A stretch of DNA of 64,000 nucleotides from Streptomyces sp. DH-12. GTDB lineage: Bacteria; Actinomycetota; Actinomycetes; Streptomycetales; Streptomycetaceae. The notes under the pieces were generated by a model, which saw only the letters and a list, made by a program, of their open reading frames with translations, did no database searches and had not been told where the DNA came from. The DNA is taken from positions 2,046,001 to 2,110,000 of the forward strand of contig NZ_PPFB01000001.1 of NCBI RefSeq assembly GCF_002899455.1, read 5' to 3'. Numbering within the stretch: position 1 is the stretch's first letter; each line of letters starts with the position of its first letter. The position numbers and the translations under genes were made by a program. This document shows, piece after piece, positions 51,396-60,569 of this stretch.

Positions 51396-52892
51396 CTACG
51401 CCGCCGTACCGACGGCCGACTGCCGTACGGACGCGCGGCGGGCCGCCGAAGCGGGACGGCGCCGGCCGCGTGAGGTCGCGCCGCGCTTCTTGGGGCGTTC
51501 GGCCACCGGTGCGGTGATGACGACCGGAATGCCGGAGGGGGCCTGGGCCCCGGTGATGCGGCGCAGGGCTTCCCCGCCGACGCGGACCTGGGTGGTCTGC
51601 GGGACGACGCCGGCCGCTGCCATGAGGCGGGTCACGGCGCGGCGCTGGCTCGGGGTGACCAGGGTGACGACGCTGCCGGACTCGCCGGCGCGGGCCGTGC
51701 GGCCGCCGCGGTGGAGGTAGTCCTTGTGGTCGGTGGGCGGATCGACGTTGACGACGAGGTCGAGGCTGTCGACGTGGATGCCGCGCGCCGCGACGTTGGT
51801 CGCCACCAGCACGTTGACGTGCCCGGTCTTGAACTGCGTCAGCGTGCGGGTGCGCTGCGGCTGCGACTTCCCGCCGTGCAGGGCGGCGGCCCGTACCCCG
51901 CTGTTCAGGAGGTGCTCGGTGAGGCGGTCGACGGCGTGCTTGGTGTCGAGGAACATGATCACGCGGTCGTCACGCGCGGCGATCTCGGTGGTGGCCTTGT
52001 GCTTGTCCGCGCCGTGGACGTGCAGCACGTGGTGCTCCATCGTCGTGACCGCGCCGGCCGAGGGATCGACGGAGTGCACGACGGGGTCGCTGAGGTAGCG
52101 GCGCACGAGCAGGTCGACGTTGCGGTCGAGGGTGGCGGAGAACAGCATGCGCTGGCCCTCGGGGCGGACCTGGTCGAGCAGGGCGGTGACCTGCGGCATG
52201 AAGCCCATGTCGGCCATCTGGTCGGCCTCGTCGAGGACGGTGACGCACACCTGGTCCAGCCGGCAGTCGCCGCGGTCGATGAGGTCCTTGAGGCGTCCCG
52301 GTGTGGCGACGACGATCTCGGCGCCACCGCGCAGCGCGCTCGTCTGCCTGCCGATCGGCATCCCGCCCACCACGGTGGCCAGCCGCAGCTTCACGGAGCG
52401 GGCGTAGGGGGCGAGCGCGTCGGTGACCTGCTGCGCCAGCTCACGCGTCGGTACGAGGACCAGTCCCAGCGGCTGCCGCGCCTCGGCGCGCTGCCCGGCC
52501 GTACGGGCCAGCAGCGCCAGACCGAAAGCGAGGGTCTTGCCGGAGCCGGTGCGGCCACGGCCCAGGACGTCCCGTCCGGCGAGGGAGTTCGGCAGGGTCG
52601 CGGCCTGGATCGGGAACGGCACGGTCACGCCTTGCGAACCCAGCGCGGCCGACAGTTCCTTGGGCATGTCGAGATCGGCGAAGCCCTCCACGGCGGGAAG
52701 CGCGGGAGTGACCGTCTCGGGGAGGGCGAACTCTCCCTGCATCGCGGCGGGCCGCCGGCCGTGACCGCCGGAGCGGCTCGAGCTGCCCGACCGGTTCGGG
52801 GCCGCCGAACCGAATCGGCTGCCGCCCCTTCCGGAGCCGGCACCGCCCTCACGGGTACGGGAGAAACGGTCGTTCGTACGTGTGCGGTTCAT
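51396..52892 (-). CDS. DEAD-box ATP-dependent RNA helicase
   Basis: This 498-residue helicase unwinds RNA duplexes. The Walker A motif G-R-T-G-S-G-K-T carries Lys119, P-T-R-E-L-A lies near 148, D-E-A-D at 221-224, S-A-T near 252 and H-R-G-G-R-T-A-R near 395. The first 60 residues are Ser/Arg/Gly-rich and disordered, and the last 35 are basic. ATG 52892 follows GAGGAAGG. The neighbouring cold-shock protein and long leader suggest it is a cold-responsive helicase. Confidence 0.93.
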   Translation of the reverse strand: MNRTRTNDRFSRTREGGAGSGRGGSRFGSAAPNRSGSSSRSGGHGRRPAAMQGEFALPETVTPALPAVEGFADLDMPKELSAALGSQGVTVPFPIQAATLPNSLAGRDVLGRGRTGSGKTLAFGLALLARTAGQRAEARQPLGLVLVPTRELAQQVTDALAPYARSVKLRLATVVGGMPIGRQTSALRGGAEIVVATPGRLKDLIDRGDCRLDQVCVTVLDEADQMADMGFMPQVTALLDQVRPEGQRMLFSATLDRNVDLLVRRYLSDPVVHSVDPSAGAVTTMEHHVLHVHGADKHKATTEIAARDDRVIMFLDTKHAVDRLTEHLLNSGVRAAALHGGKSQPQRTRTLTQFKTGHVNVLVATNVAARGIHVDSLDLVVNVDPPTDHKDYLHRGGRTARAGESGSVVTLVTPSQRRAVTRLMAAAGVVPQTTQVRVGGEALRRITGAQAPSGIPVVITAPVAERPKKRGATSRGRRRPASAARRASVRQSAVGTAA

Positions 52893-53220
52893 GAAGAACC
52901 TTCCTCGATGCGGCGCGTATCAAGGAATTCCCGCAGCGGTGAACAGCACGGAGAATTGCATGAACGGGCCGGTGGAACGCGACAGCGCATCTGTCCGACG
53001 GAAATCCGTACACGCACAGGCGCTGAAATGAGTGACGCACAGCGGACGCACTGTTCGGGCATCCGTCGCGATGAGGTCATGCCGGGTCGTGCGCACCCTC
53101 GAGGGGTGCTTCACGGGTTTTCCGTCGGTCCTCCGCAGGAGAAAAAGTTACGGAAAACACAAGCAGCTGGGACCTGCACCCCAAAGGATGCGGGTCCCAG
53201 CTACGAAATGCGCGTCAGCG
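52893..53220. other. Helicase leader and csp terminator region
   Basis: These 328 bases contain no gene. They hold the terminator of the cold-shock gene at 53165-53202 and, downstream of it, what is probably the promoter and leader of the helicase. Confidence 0.6.
53165..53202 (-). terminator. Intrinsic-like terminator of cold-shock gene
   Basis: AGCTGGGACC and its complement, extended by three more pairs and a G-U, give a stem of about 14 bp with loop of ten bases. It lies 18 bases past the csp stop and is followed on the minus strand by a TGTGTTTTCC tract. Confidence 0.75.
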
Positions 53221-53424
53221 TCAGGCGGGGACGATGTTCTCGGCCGTCGGACCCTTCTGGCCCTGCGCGATGTCGAAGGTCACCTTCTGGCCCTCGAGCA
53301 GCTCACGGAAGCCCTGGGTGGCGATGTTCGAGTAGTGGGCGAACACGTCAGCGCCGCCGCCGTCCTGCTCGATGAAGCCGAAACCCTTTTCCGCGTTGAA
53401 CCACTTCACAGTACCAGCAGCCAT
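53221..53424 (-). CDS. Cold-shock protein (CspA family)
   Basis: This 67-residue single-strand nucleic-acid binding protein is one OB-fold. The RNP1 motif is K-G-F-G-F-I near residue 13 and RNP2 is V-F-A-H-Y near 27. ATG 53424 follows AAGGAGA. It probably acts as an RNA chaperone, with the neighbouring helicase and RNase J in RNA handling. A long leader with no gene of its own lies upstream, as is common for cold-shock genes. Confidence 0.95.
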   Translation of the reverse strand: MAAGTVKWFNAEKGFGFIEQDGGGADVFAHYSNIATQGFRELLEGQKVTFDIAQGQKGPTAENIVPA

Positions 53425-54689
53425 GTCATTTCTCCTTCGGGGCAGTGTCTCGGGGTCCGCACCGTGCGGGCCCCGTGTCGCCGCGATGATCACCCCGCCC
53501 GGAAAAAGACCGGAACATGTAAAAGCGCTTCCAGCGGCACAGGAGCCGATCCGGAGGCACTTGAAGTTTTCGGGAACCACAACTGCAACTGAGATCGACA
53601 GTAGCACGCCGCGGCGGCCTGCGTGCGGGAAGAGTCCGAGTTCACTTATTGCGGCGGAGAATCTGTCTGCGCGTTCCAGTGAAATCTCAGCCCGCGGGCA
53701 CAGATATTGATCCAGCCGGAGCGTCGAACGAGCCTCACGGCTGCCACCGAGGTCGCCGGCGGGCCGGACGAGGCGACAAGGGCCGGGCAGGGCCTGCGAG
53801 GCGCCCCGGCCGCGTCGGCCTCACCTGGCCGTCCTCCAGAAGAGGCGTCAGGTGAGCGCCGGCACTCCCCTCACTGTTCTCGCGGGGGCCGGACGCATCG
53901 CTCCTCACCCTCACGGCGCCGGTTGAAAACCGCGGGTCAGGGCCCCTTCACCGCAGGCTCCACACTGACTTCGGCTTGTCAGGGTGACGCTGGATCGTCG
54001 GAGGCCAGGCCGGTGCGGCCGTGAAGCCGTCGAGGGGGCCGGGCCGGTGCTGAAGGCGCTTGAGCCGGTTGCGGACGAGGACCTCGAGCCGGCCCAGGGC
54101 GACGACGGCGAGGTCGGCCGCACTCGTCGGCTGATTGCGCCGCCGCACCACCACGGACACCGATGCCGGGCAGTACGCTGCCGCCTCGCTTTCCGCGCCC
54201 CCGGGACCGGCCGCCTCCGGTGTCTGCCGCGATGCCGTCCGGCAGTGGATCTCGCCGGTCTCACCGTCCGCGTCGAGTGGGTCGAGTGGGATCGGGGCCG
54301 ATGCCGCCGTCGTCGCCCACAGGGGGGAAGTCCTGCCGCTCATTGTGGCGTAGGGCACGTCCGACCCGTGGCTGCACGGCGCGCTGGACGGTCGGAAGCC
54401 GGCCCGCCTGCGGGTGGCCGGCGGGAAGTTCCCCGAGGCACCCCTCAGCCACCAGCGCCGGCGTCGAGCCTCGTCCCGCCTAGGAGCTGTACACCCTTGC
54501 CGCCCGCCGAACCGCATGCCGGGAACCCGCCCGCGCACGGGCTCGGAGGGAGCGCCGAATGAGCGGCGCGGCGATCCCGCTCCCCCGGCGCGGGGTCCGG
54601 ACGATGCGTCCGCGACTCCCGCACGAGCCCGGGAAGCAGGCCGCTTGGCCTCCACGGCCCAGTGGCAGACCGTCCGATGAGCGAAGTGG
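53425..54689. other. Long gene-poor region
   Basis: I can support no gene in these 1265 bases. The first 200 bases are the leader and probable promoter region of the cold-shock gene. Frames in 53900-54660 are mixed; a minus-strand frame has a short protein-like stretch around 53990-54130 but no start, ribosome site or family motif, so it could be decayed sequence. Confidence 0.55.
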
Positions 54690-55319
54690 TCAGCTGTCGG
54701 GTTCCTTCCTCGAGCGCCGAGGGGCGGCGGCCCGGGTGGGGCGAGCGCCGGCCTCGGCCTGCTGGGCGTACACGGCGTTCGTCACGAGCTCGCGCGCGTA
54801 CGCGGCGTCCAGTCGGCCAGGGCGGAAGAGGATGCGGTACATGATCGGCGCCACGACACGGTCGATCAGCAGTTCCCTCTCGGGCACCGGCTCCCCCCGC
54901 TGCACCGCACGGGCCAGCATGACGTCGATCTGCTCTGCGGCATACGCCGAACACTGACCGGCATTGGTTCCGTCGGGGTCGCCGAGCAGGGCGTCCCGGA
55001 TGTAGGCGCGCCCGGGCGGCGAGGCCATCTCGTCGACGAACTGTTCCGCCCAGGCGTCGAGATCGGCCCGCAGGCTCCCGAGATCGGCCGGATCCGTTTC
55101 CGGACGCAGTCGTTCGACGGCCACGTCGGACAGGAGTTCCTGCAGGTCGCCCCAACGACGGTAGATCGTGGAGGGGGTCACGCCCGCCCGAGTGGCCACC
55201 ATCGGGACCGTGAGTGCGTCGCGGCCCACCTCCTCCAGGAGTTCACGTACCGCCGCATGGACGGACTCCTGTACGCGTGCGCTGCGCCCGCCGGGGCGGA
55301 CCATGGGCCTGGGACTCAT
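54690..55319 (-). CDS. TetR family transcriptional regulator
   Basis: This 209-residue repressor has an N-terminal helix-turn-helix at about residues 35-60 (V-P-M-V-A-T-R-A-G-V, then T-I-Y-R-R-W). The ligand-binding C-terminal domain is variable. I chose ATG 55319, which has AAGGTGG at good spacing; GTG 55328 lies within that site. Just upstream, 55332-55350, is a copy of a 19-bp palindrome that also occurs twice between the divergent amidase and MFS genes. It therefore likely controls itself and those genes. The ligand is unknown. Confidence 0.88.
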   Translation of the reverse strand: MSPRPMVRPGGRSARVQESVHAAVRELLEEVGRDALTVPMVATRAGVTPSTIYRRWGDLQELLSDVAVERLRPETDPADLGSLRADLDAWAEQFVDEMASPPGRAYIRDALLGDPDGTNAGQCSAYAAEQIDVMLARAVQRGEPVPERELLIDRVVAPIMYRILFRPGRLDAAYARELVTNAVYAQQAEAGARPTRAAAPRRSRKEPDS

Positions 55320-55331
55320 GCGATCCACCTT

Positions 55332-55350
55332 AATGCGATTTTGTTGCTTC
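55332..55350. promoter_or_regulatory. Third operator copy, upstream of TetR gene
   Basis: Read on the minus strand, GAAGCAACAAAATCGCATT agrees with the 57157-57175 palindrome at 14 of 19 positions. It lies 13-31 bases before the regulator ATG and fits autoregulation. Confidence 0.55.
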
Positions 55351-55461
55351 TAGGCGGTGGCCGGCGTCGGCGACCCGCGGGGCTGCGCATCCGGGCGCCC
55401 GAGCACGGCGGACGCCCCTGCAGCGACGCGACCGCATGCCGGCCGGAACGTCCGCCTTCCC

Positions 55462-56853
55462 TCAGGCAGCGAGGGGAGCAAGCCGCCCCGCGCCGGCCAC
55501 CGACTCCTCGTAGGCCCGGCCCACACGGAGCACCGTCGCGTCGTGGAAGGGGCGCGCCATCAGCTGCATACCGATCGGCAGTCCGGCGCGGTCGTGACCG
55601 ACCGGCAGGGTGAGGGCCGGGACGCCGGTGATGTTGGCTGGGGCACAGAGGCGGACGTAGCTGTCCGACACGGACTCGGTCGTGCCATCGGCCCACTCGA
55701 CGGCTTCCTGCCCCGCCTCGGCGGCGGTCATCGGCACCGTCGGCGCGGCGAGGACGTCGATTCCGTCGAACATGCGAGCCCAGGCGTCCCGCATCATGGT
55801 GCGGGCCCGCTGGGCGCGGAGGTAGTCGCCCGCAGAGGTGAGTTCGCCGGCCTCCAGCAGGATGCGGACGTCCGCCGCGTACAGGTCGGGAGTGGCCCGC
55901 AGCGACCGCTCGTGGTAGGCGGTGGCCTCGGGAACCATCAGCCCCCACTGGACGGCCTGGATGTAACGCGCCATCGGGATCTCGACGTCGACGAGCTCCG
56001 CCCCCAGCTCCGCCAGCCGCTCGATCGCGCCGCGTACGGACTCCTCGACCTCGGGCGTGACCCGGTCGAAGTAGTGGTTCCGCGGTACGCCGACCTTCAG
56101 TCCTCGCAGGTCGCCTCCCGGGAAGCGGTCCAGCATCGGACCGGACACGCTCGCCGGGTCGCGCGGGTCGTGGCCGGCGGTCGCCGACAGCACCAGCGCG
56201 ACGTCCTGGACGGTGCGGGTGAGAGGGCCCACGTGGTCCAGGGACCAGGACAGCGAGGTCACGCCTGTGCGTGGGACCAGGCCGTAGGTCGGCTTGAGGC
56301 CCACCACGCCGTTCAGGGCCGCGGGGACCCGGATGGAACCGCCCGTGTCCGTGCCCATGGCGAACGTCGCCCCGCCGGCGGCGACAGCCACCGCCGAGCC
56401 GCCGCTCGACCCGCCCGCAACCCGGCTGTGGTCCCAGGCGTTGTTCGTCTGCGGAGTGGTCAGGCCGTAGGCGAACTCGTGCGTGTGCGTCTTGCCCAGG
56501 AGGACGGCCCCGGCGGCGCCGAGCCGTTCGGCCACCCGGCTGTCGCGTTCCGCCACGTGCCCTGCCCGGACGTGCGAGCTCGCCGTGGTGGGCATCCCCT
56601 CCGCGTCGATCAGATCCTTGAGCGCCATGGGGATCCCGTGCAGCGGCCCGCGCGGTCCGCTTCCGGAGATCTCCCGTTCGGCGCGGACCGCTGCGGCCAG
56701 GGCCGCATCGGCGGCGACGGTGACGTAGGCGCCCAGTCGTCCTTCGACGGCGGCAATACGGGCGAGCACCGATTCAGTGAGTTCGACGGGGGACAGCTCC
56801 CGTGCGCGCACCGCACGGGAGGCTTCGGTCAGCGACAGCTCAAACGGTTGCAT
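55462..56853 (-). CDS. Amidase signature family enzyme
   Basis: This 463-residue hydrolase has the amidase catalytic triad Lys79 (A-L-K-D-L), cis-Ser149 (G-G-S-S-G-G-S) and nucleophile Ser173 (G-T-D-T-G-G-S-I). The rest follows the fold with V-G-L-K-P-T-Y-G near 185. It cleaves a carboxamide and releases ammonia. The small gene upstream overlaps it by 14 bases and looks like an AtzG-type partner, so the pair may work as AtzE/AtzG-like subunits. ATG 56853 lies inside the small gene. The substrate is unknown. Confidence 0.9.
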   Translation of the reverse strand: MQPFELSLTEASRAVRARELSPVELTESVLARIAAVEGRLGAYVTVAADAALAAAVRAEREISGSGPRGPLHGIPMALKDLIDAEGMPTTASSHVRAGHVAERDSRVAERLGAAGAVLLGKTHTHEFAYGLTTPQTNNAWDHSRVAGGSSGGSAVAVAAGGATFAMGTDTGGSIRVPAALNGVVGLKPTYGLVPRTGVTSLSWSLDHVGPLTRTVQDVALVLSATAGHDPRDPASVSGPMLDRFPGGDLRGLKVGVPRNHYFDRVTPEVEESVRGAIERLAELGAELVDVEIPMARYIQAVQWGLMVPEATAYHERSLRATPDLYAADVRILLEAGELTSAGDYLRAQRARTMMRDAWARMFDGIDVLAAPTVPMTAAEAGQEAVEWADGTTESVSDSYVRLCAPANITGVPALTLPVGHDRAGLPIGMQLMARPFHDATVLRVGRAYEESVAGAGRLAPLAA

Positions 56854-57046
56854 CGGCGTTCCCCCGTCCGGCTCGGTAGGAGGACGCGGGAGGGGTCTCG
56901 CCGAAATCGAGCTCGCGCAACACGCTGATCACGGAGTGGATGTGGTTGGCCGTCATGGCCACTCCTTCGTGTCGGCCGTCCCCGAGGGGGAGCCCCGCCC
57001 GCAGCGCCCCTCGGGCTGCCTCTTGGGGGGTGAGTTCACTGGTCAT
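56840..57046 (-). CDS. AtzG-like small subunit (DUF4089 type)
   Basis: This 68-residue protein overlaps the amidase gene by 14 bases. Its C-terminal half, with V-L-R-E-L-D-F-G-E-T-P-P near residue 45, matches the pattern of AtzG and GatC-like proteins that stabilise amidases. ATG 57046 follows GGAAGGA. It is first in the minus-strand unit, downstream of the divergent operator region. Family assignment is by pattern and context; exact function unproven. Confidence 0.76.
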   Translation of the reverse strand: MTSELTPQEAARGALRAGLPLGDGRHEGVAMTANHIHSVISVLRELDFGETPPASSYRAGRGNADATV

Positions 57047-57110
57047 GGCTTCCTTCCGGATCTGTGCGGCGCGACGGGCCGGGGCAGGTACAGGACCTCC
57101 GACCACCGCA

Positions 57111-57175
57111 AAAGCGAAGCGTTTGCTTTAGTCGATCGTAGGATCTACGGTGACTTAAAGCAAACCAATCGCTTT
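57111..57175. promoter_or_regulatory. Divergent operator/promoter region with paired palindromes
   Basis: AAAGCGAAGCGTTTGCTTT (57111-57129) and AAAGCAAACCAATCGCTTT (57157-57175) are two related 19-bp palindromes in opposite orientation, centres 46 bases apart. Each overlaps a TTGCTT -35: 57123-57128 with TACGGT -10 at 57146-57151 (plus), and 57163-57158 with TACGAT -10 at 57140-57135 (minus). Both promoters have 17-base spacers. A TetR dimer on each palindrome would block both. Confidence 0.72.
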
Positions 57176-57194
57176 TAGCACGGGAAGGACTCTC

Positions 57195-58520
57195 ATGCAG
57201 AGCGTCCCCGCGGACCTCGCGCCTCCCCGCACCTCCCCCTCCGGACGTCTGCCGTTCGCATTGCACGCCTCGATCCTGATCGCGCTGCTCGCCGCATCCA
57301 GCGCGCCGACCCCGCTGTACCCCCACTACCAGGCCCAGTGGCAGCTGTCGTCCCTCGACATCACCGTGGTCTTCAGCGCCTACGCCCTGGCGCTCCTGAT
57401 CGCGCTGCTGACGACCGGAACCCTTTCCGACCATGTCGGACGCCGCCCCGTGCTCCTGGGCGCGCTCGCGCTCCAGGTCGCCTCCATGGCACTGTTCGCG
57501 ACGGCCGGCGGCCTGACCGCCCTGATCGGCGCCCGCGTGCTGCAGGGCATCGCGACCGGCGCGGCGACCAGCGCAGCCGGTGCGGCTCTCCTCGACCTGG
57601 AAGACCCCGCCCGGCCGGGCCGCCCCGCTCTGGCCAACAGCATCGCACCGGTGACGGGCATGGCGGCCGGCGTCCTGGCAGCCACCCTCATGGTGCGCTT
57701 CGCCCCCGTTCCGGCGATCACGGTGTACGCGACCCTGATCGCCGTGTTCGCCGCGCAGGCCGTCGCCCTTGTCTGGGCGCCCGAGACCGTCCGCCGCCGT
57801 CCCGGAGCACTGCGCTCGACGCGGCCCCGCCTGGCGCTGCCGTCGGCGGCCGCCCACGCTCTCCTGCTCAACGGCGCCGGCGTCGTCGCCGTCTGGGCGC
57901 TCGGCGGCTTCTACTCGTCCCTGGGACCGGGCTTCACACGGCTCGTCTCCCCCGGCGGACCCGAATACGCCGGCGGCATGGTCTTCTTCACGCTGACGGC
58001 CGTCGCCGCCCCGACGGTGTACTTCACGCGCAGGATGCGTGCCGACGTCTGCGCCCTTCTCGGGAGCTGCGCGGTGATCCCGGCGGCCGTCCTGACCCTG
58101 GGCGCCCTCCATCTCGCCGGCCCCGTACTCCTCTTCGCCGGGGCGGCGCTGGCCGGGTTCGGCTTCGGAGCCGTCTCCCAGGGTGCGCTGCGCGCGGTCG
58201 TCGACTCGGTCCCGGCCCGGGAGAAGGGCGGCACGCTCGCCTCCTATCACGTCCTCAGCTACCTGGCGATGAGTCTGCCCGCCATCGGCGCCGGCGCCCT
58301 CACCGCCGGTTTCGGGCTGCGTGCGGCAGCACTGGCCCATGCCGGCTGCGTGGCCGTACTGGCGACCGTCGCAGTCGTGACGCTGACCGCGCCGCTGCGC
58401 GGTCGACGCCGGACACCGTCCCCGGACGCCCGCTCCCGCCCGGCAACGAGCAACTGCACATCCGCCTCACCCGGCACACCCGTTCCAGACATCTGCGTCC
58501 TCGCGACCCATGACAGGTAA
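57195..58520 (+). CDS. MFS family transporter
   Basis: This 441-residue membrane protein has twelve hydrophobic helices. The loop after helix 2 reads G-T-L-S-D-H-V-G-R-R-P near residue 76, the MFS signature, and the segment L-Q-G-I-A-T-G-A near residue 118 is another usual motif. It likely exports or imports a small compound under control of the TetR repressor. Its C-terminal 40 residues are Pro/Ser/Arg-rich. ATG 57195 lies 20 bases after the second operator. Confidence 0.88.
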   Translation: MQSVPADLAPPRTSPSGRLPFALHASILIALLAASSAPTPLYPHYQAQWQLSSLDITVVFSAYALALLIALLTTGTLSDHVGRRPVLLGALALQVASMALFATAGGLTALIGARVLQGIATGAATSAAGAALLDLEDPARPGRPALANSIAPVTGMAAGVLAATLMVRFAPVPAITVYATLIAVFAAQAVALVWAPETVRRRPGALRSTRPRLALPSAAAHALLLNGAGVVAVWALGGFYSSLGPGFTRLVSPGGPEYAGGMVFFTLTAVAAPTVYFTRRMRADVCALLGSCAVIPAAVLTLGALHLAGPVLLFAGAALAGFGFGAVSQGALRAVVDSVPAREKGGTLASYHVLSYLAMSLPAIGAGALTAGFGLRAAALAHAGCVAVLATVAVVTLTAPLRGRRRTPSPDARSRPATSNCTSASPGTPVPDICVLATHDR

Positions 58521-58531
58521 GGAAAATCGCC

Positions 58532-59467
58532 GTGTTCACCTCCTCGCAAACGACCAAGTCCACCACTCCCCCCGCCTCTTCCTGGACGGTGGGCGACCAC
58601 ACCGTACGACGCATCGACGAAGTGGCCCTGCCCGCCCAGACCGGTCCGTGGCTGCTGCCCGGGGCGACCACCGACCTCGTGGGCCGGACTCCCTGGCTGA
58701 GCCCCGAATTCGCCGACGAACAAGGCGTCCTGCGCCTGGCGAGTCACAGCTTCGCCGTCGAGGTGGACGGCATGCGGGTGCTGGTGGACACCGGCATCGG
58801 AAACGGGAAGCGGCGCGCCAACCCCGCCTGGCACAACCTGGACAGCGACTACGAAGCACGGCTACGGGCGGCGGGCTTCGCGCCGGAGAGCGTCGACGTC
58901 GTGGTCCTGACCCACCTCCACGCCGACCACGTGGGGTGGAACACGCGTGCCGAGGGCGACGCCTGGGTGCCCACCTTCCCGAACGCGCGCTATCTCACCT
59001 CACGCACCGAGTGGGACTACTGGGCGGGTGTCGACATGGAGGAGGCGCGTCGGCAGATGTTCCGGGACTCGGTCCTTCCCGTCCGGGAAGCAGGTCTGTT
59101 CGACCTCATCGATGTCGCGGACGGGGGCACGGACATCGCGCCGGGCATCCGTCTGCTGCCCACCCCCGGCCACACACCGGGGCAGGTAGCGGTGGAACTG
59201 AGCAGCCGTGGCGAGACCGCATTGGTCACCGGCGACAGCATCCACCACCCGGTCCAGATGGCGCATCCGGAGCTCTGCAGCTGTGTGGACGTCGCTCCCG
59301 AACTCGCGGCCAGGACCCGGAACCAGGTGCTCGGCTCACTGGCCGGTACGTCGACTCTTCTGCTCGGGAGCCACTTCCCGCCGCCGACCGCCGGACACGT
59401 GCTGCGCGAGGACGGCGGATACCGACTGGTCCCGGCTCCCTCAGGGGTCACGCCCATCGGCGGCTGA
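58532..59467 (+). CDS. MBL-fold metallo-hydrolase
   Basis: This 311-residue enzyme has the metal motif H-L-H-A-D-H near residue 131, a downstream zinc His in P-T-P-G-H-T near 213, an Asp in T-G-D-S near 234 and a C-terminal His in G-S-H-F-P near 288. The full set is complete, so it should be active. The family includes lactonases, phosphodiesterases and beta-lactamases; the substrate is not evident. GTG 58532 follows AAGGAAAA, 11 bases after the transporter stop, so it shares its operon and TetR control. Confidence 0.87.
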   Translation: MFTSSQTTKSTTPPASSWTVGDHTVRRIDEVALPAQTGPWLLPGATTDLVGRTPWLSPEFADEQGVLRLASHSFAVEVDGMRVLVDTGIGNGKRRANPAWHNLDSDYEARLRAAGFAPESVDVVVLTHLHADHVGWNTRAEGDAWVPTFPNARYLTSRTEWDYWAGVDMEEARRQMFRDSVLPVREAGLFDLIDVADGGTDIAPGIRLLPTPGHTPGQVAVELSSRGETALVTGDSIHHPVQMAHPELCSCVDVAPELAARTRNQVLGSLAGTSTLLLGSHFPPPTAGHVLREDGGYRLVPAPSGVTPIGG

Positions 59468-60032
59468 AGCGGATCGGAGCACCCGGGACGTCCCGCGCAC
59501 CGAGTCGCACCGAACCCGTGCGGGTGACGTCCCGGGCGTCCGCGACCGGACGGCCCGGGAGCGGCCATGAGACTCCTCCGGCATACGCTCCGTCGTCACC
59601 GACGGGGCCGGACGACGTTATGGCCGATCACCGGCCTGCGCCCTTTGCGTGGGCCGGCTGTCGGCCGTCCCTCGTGGGCGACGGTCACGCCGACGCGTCG
59701 CGGACGAGGGCGACCTGCCGGCCCCACCCGCCCATCGCCGGCCGAGCGACGCGGCCCTGCTCCAGTCTCACGAATCGAGCGTCATTCGCGCGTCACCAAT
59801 GACGAACGCACGTCGCCGGCATCATCCGTACGACCCCCGCCACACCTTGCCACCGCAGGTCAGACGTCCTTTGCGGCAGGTTCAAGGAGCCGCCGGGGTG
59901 CGCGATCACCAGCCCTTGACCAGGTGGCCCTGCCCCCTCTGCCCGACTCGAGTACGCGTACGACGCGGCCCACTGCTTCCGTGAACCCAGCACTCCCGGA
60001 CCAGGGGTCCGGGTCGCCGCGGACCACGTAAC

Positions 60033-60389
60033 CCCGAATCTCCACGGCCGCGCCAGCCGGGCCGCCACCGGCACGACCGTCCGGGCCGACCGCGCGGCTA
60101 CGACAGCCCCACGTTCCGTGTATTGGTAGCCCAGCCTGGGTTCACGGCCTAGATCGTCCGCAAGGGCGTGCCGGCCCCGGTCCAGGCCGGCAAGCGCTGG
60201 ATGATCGAGCGCACCCACTCGCGGATGAACGACTGCCGCAAGCTCCGGCGCTGCACCGAGAAGAGCGGCGAGGCCGTGGACTTCTGCCTTCGCCTCGCCG
60301 CCGCTCTCGTCACGCTCCGCATGCTCATCCGACGATCGACAAGCCGCTACCGCTCGGATGGCCGGCCCTTCACCCGACGTCTCAAGTGA
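60033..60389 (+). pseudogene. IS5-like transposase C-terminal remnant
   Basis: The frame gives R-G-Y-D-S near 60093, G-F-T-A then an in-frame TAG at 60150-60152, and afterwards I-V-R-K-G, A-G-K-R-W-M-I-E-R-T-H-S and L-A-A-A-L-V-T-L-R-M-L-I-R-R. These are the conserved C-terminal parts of IS5-type DDE transposases common in Streptomyces. The N-terminal part is missing, a TAA closes the frame upstream at 60030, and a nonsense codon sits inside, so it is dead. I found no clear inverted ends. Confidence 0.78.
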
Positions 60390-60563
60390 CCCATGTGCCG
60401 GTCAGTCCAAGACGTGCAGCCGGGAGAGCGGGTTGCCCTGTCCGCACGAGCACGCCTGCGCCCAGGCGTCAGGTGAACGTCAACACCCCATGCGCAATAC
60501 TTCGTCGCCCTTACCACATGTGATCAACGGAAGTCATCTCTCCGTTTCTCCGGTGTGGCTGGT

Positions 60564-60569
60564 TATGAT
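60564..60569 (+). promoter_or_regulatory. Possible -10 element upstream of cvnA
   Basis: TATGAT is a near-consensus -10 hexamer 115 bases before the ATG. No good -35 is seen at 16-18 bases. Confidence 0.3.

Noticed and set aside
53948..54655. Minus-strand frame between csp and TetR genes
   Set aside because: Part of it looks protein-like, but no start site, motif or conserved family could be recognised.
59793..60218. Minus-strand frame in the decayed region
   Set aside because: It is antisense to the transposase remnant and has no motif or ribosome site.
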